Of a stretch of DNA of 17,619 nucleotides, positions 13,429-17,619 are shown piece after piece. The position numbers were made by a program, and so were the translations under genes. Source of the stretch: Lachnospiraceae bacterium UBA3287 (lineage in GTDB: Bacteria; Bacillota; Clostridia; Lachnospirales; Lachnospiraceae); assembly GCA_002362155.1 (NCBI GenBank), contig DETN01000022.1, positions 1-17,619 on the forward strand, in the 5' to 3' direction. Numbering within the stretch: position 1 is the stretch's first letter; each line of letters starts with the position of its first letter. The notes under the pieces were generated by a model. It saw only the letters and a list, made by a program, of their open reading frames with translations. It had not been told where the DNA came from and ran no database searches.

Positions 13429-14112
13429 ATGAAGAAAGCGATTTTAGCAACAAAAATCGGTATGACACAGGTCTTCAAAGAAGATGGTACTGTAGTACCC
13501 GTAACTGTCCTTGAGGCAGGCCCCTGTGTTGTTACCCAGGTCAAGACTGTAGACAACGACGGCTACGAAGCTGTTCAGGTTGGCTACGGCGAAGCAAAGG
13601 AAAGAATCACCACCAAGGATAAGACCGGCAGGAAGGTCGTTGCCCACCAGCACGGTGTAGGCAGGGCTATGCAGGGTCATTTCAAAAAGGCCGGTGTTTC
13701 CGTGAAAAAGCATGTACAGGAGTTCCGTTTTGAGAACGCTGCCGATTACAAGCTCGGCGACGAGATCAAGGCTGACATCTTTGCAGAAGGCGACAAGATC
13801 GATGTTACCGCTGTAACCAAGGGCAAAGGCTTCCAGGGCGCCATCAAGCGTCACGGCCAGCACAGAGGTCCCATGAAGCACGGTTCCAAGTATCATCGTC
13901 ATGCAGGCTCCAACGGCTCTTCATCCGATCCGTCCAGAGTCTTCAAGGGCAAGCACATGCCTGGTCATATGGGCGCTGTGCAGGTGACCATCCAGAACCT
14001 TGAGGTAGTCAGGGTCGATGCAGAGAAGAATCTTCTTCTTGTCAAGGGCGCAGTTCCCGGACCGAAGAAGGGCCTGATCACTGTCAAAGAGACAACCAAG
14101 GCAGAAGCATAA
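13429..14112 (+). CDS. rplC: 50S ribosomal protein L3
   Basis: L3 is an early-assembly large-subunit protein whose loop reaches the peptidyl transferase region. The protein is 227 residues from the ATG at 13429, giving the standard N terminus MKKAILATKIGMTQVF. An upstream in-frame ATG at 13369 would add 20 residues encoded by hairpin and ribosome-binding-site sequence, so I reject it. The signature GFQGAIKRHGQHRGPMKHGSK lies in the second half and carries the Gln methylated in some bacteria. The ribosome binding site AGAGG is at 13419-13423. It is followed by rplD after 22 bp. Confidence 0.98.
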   Translation: MKKAILATKIGMTQVFKEDGTVVPVTVLEAGPCVVTQVKTVDNDGYEAVQVGYGEAKERITTKDKTGRKVVAHQHGVGRAMQGHFKKAGVSVKKHVQEFRFENAADYKLGDEIKADIFAEGDKIDVTAVTKGKGFQGAIKRHGQHRGPMKHGSKYHRHAGSNGSSSDPSRVFKGKHMPGHMGAVQVTIQNLEVVRVDAEKNLLLVKGAVPGPKKGLITVKETTKAEA

Positions 14113-14134
14113 CGGAAAGGAGGACCACACATAA

Positions 14135-14758
14135 ATGGCAAACGTATCTGTTTTAAATATGGAAGGTGTTGAAGTCGGCACAATCGACTTAAACGATGCG
14201 GTCTTTGGCGTAGACGTTAATGAACATCTGCTTCACATGGCTGTTGTTCAGCAGCTTGCAAATAACCGTCAGGGCACACAGAGTGCAAAGACCCGCGGCC
14301 AGGTTTCCGGCGGCGGCAGAAAGCCCTACAGACAGAAGGGTACCGGTCATGCAAGACAGGGTTCCACCAGATCTCCTCAGTTCACAGGCGGCGGCGTCGT
14401 ATTCGCACCCCAGCCCCGTGACTACTCCTTCAAGCTGAACAAGAAGGAAAAGAGAGCAGCTCTGAAGTCCGCTCTGACAGACCGCGTACAGAACGGCAAG
14501 GTTATCGTTCTCGATGAGCTGAAGCTTGATGAGATCAAGACCAAAGAGATGGTCAGAGTTCTCGGCAATATCAAAGCTGCAGAAAAGGCTCTGGTCGTTA
14601 CAGCTGATAAGGACGAGACAGTGGTCAAGTCCGCAAGAAACCTTGCTAAGGTAGTGACAACCACAACATCACAGCTGAATGTCTATGATGTTATGAACGC
14701 ACAGACAGTCGTCCTGACAAAGGATGCTGTTGCGAAGATCGAGGAGGTATACGCATAA
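14135..14758 (+). CDS. rplD: 50S ribosomal protein L4
   Basis: L4 is a large-subunit protein with a long loop lining the exit tunnel. At 207 residues it is normal length. The loop is visible as RGQVSGGGRKPYRQKGTGHARQGSTRSPQFTGGGVVFAP around residues 50-90, where macrolide-resistance mutations arise in other species; the sequence here looks unaltered. In E. coli L4 represses its own S10 operon through the rpsJ leader; whether that applies in this organism is unknown. The ribosome binding site is AAAGGAGG. The stop codon overlaps the rplW start by one base, so the two are translationally coupled. Confidence 0.98.
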   Translation: MANVSVLNMEGVEVGTIDLNDAVFGVDVNEHLLHMAVVQQLANNRQGTQSAKTRGQVSGGGRKPYRQKGTGHARQGSTRSPQFTGGGVVFAPQPRDYSFKLNKKEKRAALKSALTDRVQNGKVIVLDELKLDEIKTKEMVRVLGNIKAAEKALVVTADKDETVVKSARNLAKVVTTTTSQLNVYDVMNAQTVVLTKDAVAKIEEVYA

Positions 14759-15057
14759 TGGCAACTCTCGAATATTATGACATCATTTTAAAGCCTGTCA
14801 TTACTGAGAAGAGTATGGAGGCTATGGGCGAGAAGAAGTATGTCTTCCTCGTACATCCGGACGCAAATAAGTTCCAGATCAAGACTGCTGTTGAGAGACT
14901 CTTTGACGGCGTCAAAGTTGCTCGCGTCAACACACTGAACATCAGAGGCAAGAAGAAGAGAAGAGGCATGACAGTCGGCAGAACTGCCAAGACCAAGAAG
15001 GCATACGTTTTCCTTACTGAGGACAGCAAGGACATCGAGATCTTCTCCGGACTTTGA
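14758..15057 (+). CDS. rplW: 50S ribosomal protein L23
   Basis: L23 sits at the exit of the peptide tunnel and is the docking site for trigger factor and the signal recognition particle. The protein has 99 residues, the usual bacterial length, beginning MATLEYYDIILKPVITEKSM with the conserved PVITEKS motif. The basic loop RGKKKRRGMTVGRTAKTKKAYV is conserved. The start overlaps the rplD stop (TAATG), and its ribosome binding site GGAGG lies inside the end of rplD. A 77-bp gap follows before rplB. Confidence 0.98.
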   Translation: MATLEYYDIILKPVITEKSMEAMGEKKYVFLVHPDANKFQIKTAVERLFDGVKVARVNTLNIRGKKKRRGMTVGRTAKTKKAYVFLTEDSKDIEIFSGL

Positions 15058-15134
15058 TCCTGATGAATACGGCACAGCAGTCATTTAAATGCGGTGCAAA
15101 GAATTAAAAAGAAACATGAAGAGGAGAACTAATC

Positions 15135-15971
15135 ATGGGAATTAAGAAGTATACCGCTTATACCCCGTCCAGAAGAAATATGACTGGTTCTGACTTTGCA
15201 GAAGTTACCAAGAAGACTCCTGAGAAGTCTCTGGTTGTTTCCCTGAAGAAAAACGCAGGTCGTAATAACCAGGGTAAGATCACTGTCAGACACCACGGCG
15301 GCGGCAACAGAAGAAAATACAGACTCGTAGATTTCAGAAGACTGAAAGACGGCGTTCCCGCAAAGGTCATCGGCGTTGAGTACGATCCCAACAGAACAGC
15401 AAACATCGCTCTGATCGTTTATGCTGACGGAACAAAGTCCTATATCCTGGCTCCTCAGGGCCTGACAGACGGCATGACCGTTATGAACGGTCCCGAAGCC
15501 GAAATCAGAACAGGCAACTGCCTGCCCCTGACCCAGATCCCCGTTGGTACCCTGGTACACAACGTTGAGCTGTATCCCGGCAAGGGCGGCCAGATGGTCA
15601 GAGCAGCCGGCACAGCTGCACAGGTCATGGCTAAAGAAGGCAAGTACATCACACTTCGTCTTCCTTCCGGTGAGATGAGAATGGTTCCCAAGGACTGCAG
15701 AGCAACCGTCGGCGTTCTTGGCAACATCGATCACAACCTGATCAACTATGGTAAAGCAGGACGCAAGCGCCACATGGGTATCCGTCCTACCGTCAGAGGT
15801 TCCGTCATGAACCCCAACGATCACCCTCACGGTGGTGGTGAAGGTAAGGCACCTATCGGACGTCCCGGCCCGAGCACTCCTTGGGGCAAGCCCGCTCTTG
15901 GTTACAAGACACGCAGGAAGAAAGCTTCCGATAAGCTGATTGTAAGAAGACGCAGCGGCAAGAAGAAATAA
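15135..15971 (+). CDS. rplB: 50S ribosomal protein L2
   Basis: L2 is a core large-subunit protein needed for subunit joining and peptidyl transferase activity. At 278 residues it is full length. It begins MGIKKYTAYTPSRRNMTGSDF and includes GRNNQGKITVRHHGGGNRRKYR and the C-terminal MNPNDHPHGGGEGKAPIGRPGPSTPWGKPALG, which holds the conserved histidine region. The ribosome binding site is AGAGGAG. The preceding 77-bp gap contains a CATTTAAATG palindrome (15082-15091) also present in the rpsJ-rplC gap. Confidence 0.99.
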   Translation: MGIKKYTAYTPSRRNMTGSDFAEVTKKTPEKSLVVSLKKNAGRNNQGKITVRHHGGGNRRKYRLVDFRRLKDGVPAKVIGVEYDPNRTANIALIVYADGTKSYILAPQGLTDGMTVMNGPEAEIRTGNCLPLTQIPVGTLVHNVELYPGKGGQMVRAAGTAAQVMAKEGKYITLRLPSGEMRMVPKDCRATVGVLGNIDHNLINYGKAGRKRHMGIRPTVRGSVMNPNDHPHGGGEGKAPIGRPGPSTPWGKPALGYKTRRKKASDKLIVRRRSGKKK

Positions 15972-15987
15972 TTAAGGAGGAAAAACC

Positions 15988-16272
15988 ATGGCAAGATCAT
16001 TAAAGAAAGGCCCTTTTATTGACGAGAGCCTTAGAAAGAAAGTTGATGCTATGAACGCATCCGGCGACAAGTCTGTTATCAAGACATGGTCCCGCCGTTC
16101 CACAATTTTCCCGTCCTTCGTAGGTCATACTTTTGCTGTCCATGACGGACGCAAGCATGTTCCGGTCTACGTTACAGAAGATATGGTTGGCCACAAGCTT
16201 GGTGAGTTTGTTATGACCAGGACCTACAGAGGCCACGCCGGCAACAATAAAGACGAGAGAAGGAGCAGGTAA
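15988..16272 (+). CDS. rpsS: 30S ribosomal protein S19
   Basis: S19 is a small-subunit head protein that pairs with S13 near the A site. It has 94 residues, starting MARSLKKGPFIDESLRKKV, with the conserved IKTWSRRSTIFPSFVGHTFAVHDGRKHVPVYVTEDMVGHKLGEF core and ending in a basic tail. The ribosome binding site TAAGGAGG lies directly after the rplB stop. The gap to rplV is 44 bp. Confidence 0.98.
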   Translation: MARSLKKGPFIDESLRKKVDAMNASGDKSVIKTWSRRSTIFPSFVGHTFAVHDGRKHVPVYVTEDMVGHKLGEFVMTRTYRGHAGNNKDERRSR

Positions 16273-16316
16273 GTTAAACCCTGCGTGTACAGAACACTTG
16301 AAAGGAGGACGGATCT

Positions 16317-16706
16317 ATGGCAAACGGACATAGAACCCAAATCAAGAGAGAAAGAAATGCACAGAAGGATACAAGACCTTCTGCAAAGCTTTCCTACGCA
16401 AGAATTCCTGTTCAGAAAGCCTGCTTCGTAATGGATGCGATCAGAGGCAAGAGCGTCACAGAGGCACAGGGTATTCTTACATATAACAACAGATACGCTT
16501 CAGAAGTTATCCTTAAGTTACTCAACTCCGCAGCAGCCAATGCTGCCAACAACCAGGGACTGAACGCTGACAACCTTTACATTGCAGAGTGCTACGCATT
16601 TGACGGCCCTACAATGAAGAGGATCAGACCCAGAGCACAGGGCAGAGCCTACAGAATCCTGAAGAGAATGAGCAATCTTAAGATCGTTCTTGATGAGAAG
16701 AAGTGA
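16317..16706 (+). CDS. rplV: 50S ribosomal protein L22, N-terminally extended
   Basis: L22 is a large-subunit protein whose beta-hairpin lines the exit tunnel. It has 129 residues, versus about 110 in many bacteria. The extra length is an N-terminal basic stretch (MANGHRTQIKRERNAQKDTR) before the usual start of the fold at SAKLSYARIPVQKACFVMDAIRGK. The conserved C-terminal PTMKRIRPRAQGRAYRILKRMS is present. From memory, such an extension is seen in Lachnospiraceae L22 proteins, which supports the taxonomic guess. The ribosome binding site AAAGGAGG fixes the start at 16317. Confidence 0.97.
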   Translation: MANGHRTQIKRERNAQKDTRPSAKLSYARIPVQKACFVMDAIRGKSVTEAQGILTYNNRYASEVILKLLNSAAANAANNQGLNADNLYIAECYAFDGPTMKRIRPRAQGRAYRILKRMSNLKIVLDEKK

Positions 16707-16725
16707 TAACAGAAAGGAGCCTTAA

Positions 16726-17388
16726 ATGGGACAGAAAGTTAATCCTCACGGCCTGAGAGTTGGCGTTATCAAAGACTGGGATTCCAGATGGTACGCTGGA
16801 GCAGATTTCTCAGACCTTCTGGTTGAAGATTACAACATCAGAAAATATCTGAAGAAGAAATTATTCAATGCCGGCGTTTCCAAGATCGAGATCGAAAGAG
16901 CATCCGGCAGAGTCAGAGTGATCGTTTACGCAGCCAAGCCCGGCGTCATCATCGGCAAGGGCGGTGCTGAGATCGAAGTCACAAGGAACCAGCTGGCCAA
17001 GATGACCGGCAAGAAGGTCCTTCTTGACATCAAGGAGATCAAGCGCCCCGACAAGGATGCACAGCTGGTAGCAGAGAACATCGCTCAGCAGCTTGAGAAC
17101 CGTGTAACATTCCGCCGCGCCATGAAGTCTGCCATGAGCAGAACCATGAAGTCCGGCGCTCTCGGTATTAAGACAGCATGCAGCGGCCGTCTCGGCGGTG
17201 CTGATATCGCTCGTACAGAAAGCTACTCCGAAGGAACCATCCCGCTTCAGACACTTCGTGCTGACATCGACTATGGTTTCGCAGAAGCTGACACCACCTA
17301 CGGTAAGGTCGGCGTCAAGGTCTGGATCTACAAGGGCGAAGTACTTCCTGCAAAAAATACTGAGAAAGCAGCCAAGGCTGCAGAATAA
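16726..17388 (+). CDS. rpsC: 30S ribosomal protein S3
   Basis: S3 lines the mRNA entry channel of the small subunit and has helicase activity with S4 and S5. It has 220 residues, beginning MGQKVNPHGLRVGVIKDWDS. The KH domain motif VIIGKGGAEIE is near residue 76. The C-terminal domain contains KSGALGIKTACSGRLGGADIARTE and GVKVWIYKGEVLP, followed by a short basic alanine-rich tail. The ribosome binding site AAAGGAG is 19 bp or less from the rplV stop, so the two are closely coupled. Confidence 0.99.
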   Translation: MGQKVNPHGLRVGVIKDWDSRWYAGADFSDLLVEDYNIRKYLKKKLFNAGVSKIEIERASGRVRVIVYAAKPGVIIGKGGAEIEVTRNQLAKMTGKKVLLDIKEIKRPDKDAQLVAENIAQQLENRVTFRRAMKSAMSRTMKSGALGIKTACSGRLGGADIARTESYSEGTIPLQTLRADIDYGFAEADTTYGKVGVKVWIYKGEVLPAKNTEKAAKAAE

Positions 17389-17410
17389 TTAAGGAAGGGA
17401 GCAATCAACT

Positions 17411-17619
17411 ATGTTAATGCCTAAAAGAGTTAAATATCGTAAACAGTTCCGCGGCAGCATGGCAGGCACACCTTCCAGAGGAACCAAGATCACTTATGGT
17501 GAATATGGTCTTGTATGCCTGGATCCTGTTTGGATCAAGTCCAACCAGATCGAGGCAGCCCGTGTCGCTATGACTCGTTACATTAAGAGAGGCGGTAAGG
17601 TCTGGATCAAGATCTTCCC
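17411..17619 (+). CDS. rplP: 50S ribosomal protein L16, 3' partial
   Basis: This gene is cut by the end of the window, with 69 complete codons visible. The translation begins MLMPKRVKYRKQFRGSMAG and continues through YGEYGLVCLDPVWIKSNQIEAARVAMTRYIKRGGKVWIKIF, the conserved first half of L16, which sits near the A-site tRNA elbow. The full protein is usually 135 to 145 residues. The ribosome binding site is AAGGGAG, 22 bp after rpsC. rplP is the expected next gene in an S10 operon. Confidence 0.97.
   Translation, partial: MLMPKRVKYRKQFRGSMAGTPSRGTKITYGEYGLVCLDPVWIKSNQIEAARVAMTRYIKRGGKVWIKIF

Noticed and set aside
13314..13514. A small open frame in the rpsJ-rplC gap
   Set aside because: It runs out of frame into rplC, has no ribosome binding site, and has no recognisable protein features.
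1..17619. CRISPR array, insertion sequence, tRNA or phage genes
   Set aside because: No regularly spaced repeats, transposase or integrase motifs, tRNA cloverleaf or phage-like proteins were found on either strand by eye.

Overview
The window looks like chromosome from a Gram-positive anaerobe of the Clostridia, probably Lachnospiraceae or a close relative. The reasons are the S10-operon gene order, the sequence character of the ribosomal proteins (notably an N-terminally extended L22), strong AGGAGG-type ribosome binding sites, sigma-A-type promoters, moderately high GC, and a complete anaerobic citrate-fermentation locus. The taxonomic placement is inference from sequence style, not from a search. 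No mobile element, CRISPR array, tRNA or rRNA was seen.

Region 1 (1 to about 9.5 kb) is a citrate fermentation and regulation locus. It starts inside citF (citrate lyase alpha subunit, cut by the window edge), followed by a CitMHS-type metal-citrate transporter. A bidirectional terminator separates these from a converging minus-strand pair: an OmpR-type response regulator and citC (citrate lyase ligase). Divergent from that pair is a plus-strand operon: a hybrid sensor histidine kinase with an extracellular Cache-like domain, a fused citXG gene (prosthetic-group synthesis and attachment), and a TetR-family regulator. The two divergent promoters interlock in about 45 bp. Transport, cleavage, cofactor maturation, activation and sensing of citrate are therefore encoded together. 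citD and citE are not visible and presumably lie upstream of position 1.

Region 2 (9.5 to 12.3 kb) holds two single genes. One is a PutP-like sodium:proline symporter with an extended -10 promoter and an operator-like inverted repeat at its start. The other is a COG1092-like class I SAM-dependent methyltransferase lacking an N-terminal PUA domain.

Region 3 (12.4 kb to the end) is the start of the S10 ribosomal protein operon: rpsJ, rplC, rplD, rplW, rplB, rpsS, rplV, rpsC and a partial rplP. It has a clear promoter (TTGCAA-N17-TAAACT) and a roughly 244-nt leader with a 16-bp long-range stem closing an inner domain. A second unusual stretch is the 364-nt gap between rpsJ and rplC, which is full of hairpins. 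These two non-coding regions are the best candidates for uncharacterised regulatory RNA in the window. I do not see a novel protein-based system; the less ordinary protein-level features are the citrate regulatory arrangement and the degenerate receiver on the hybrid kinase.
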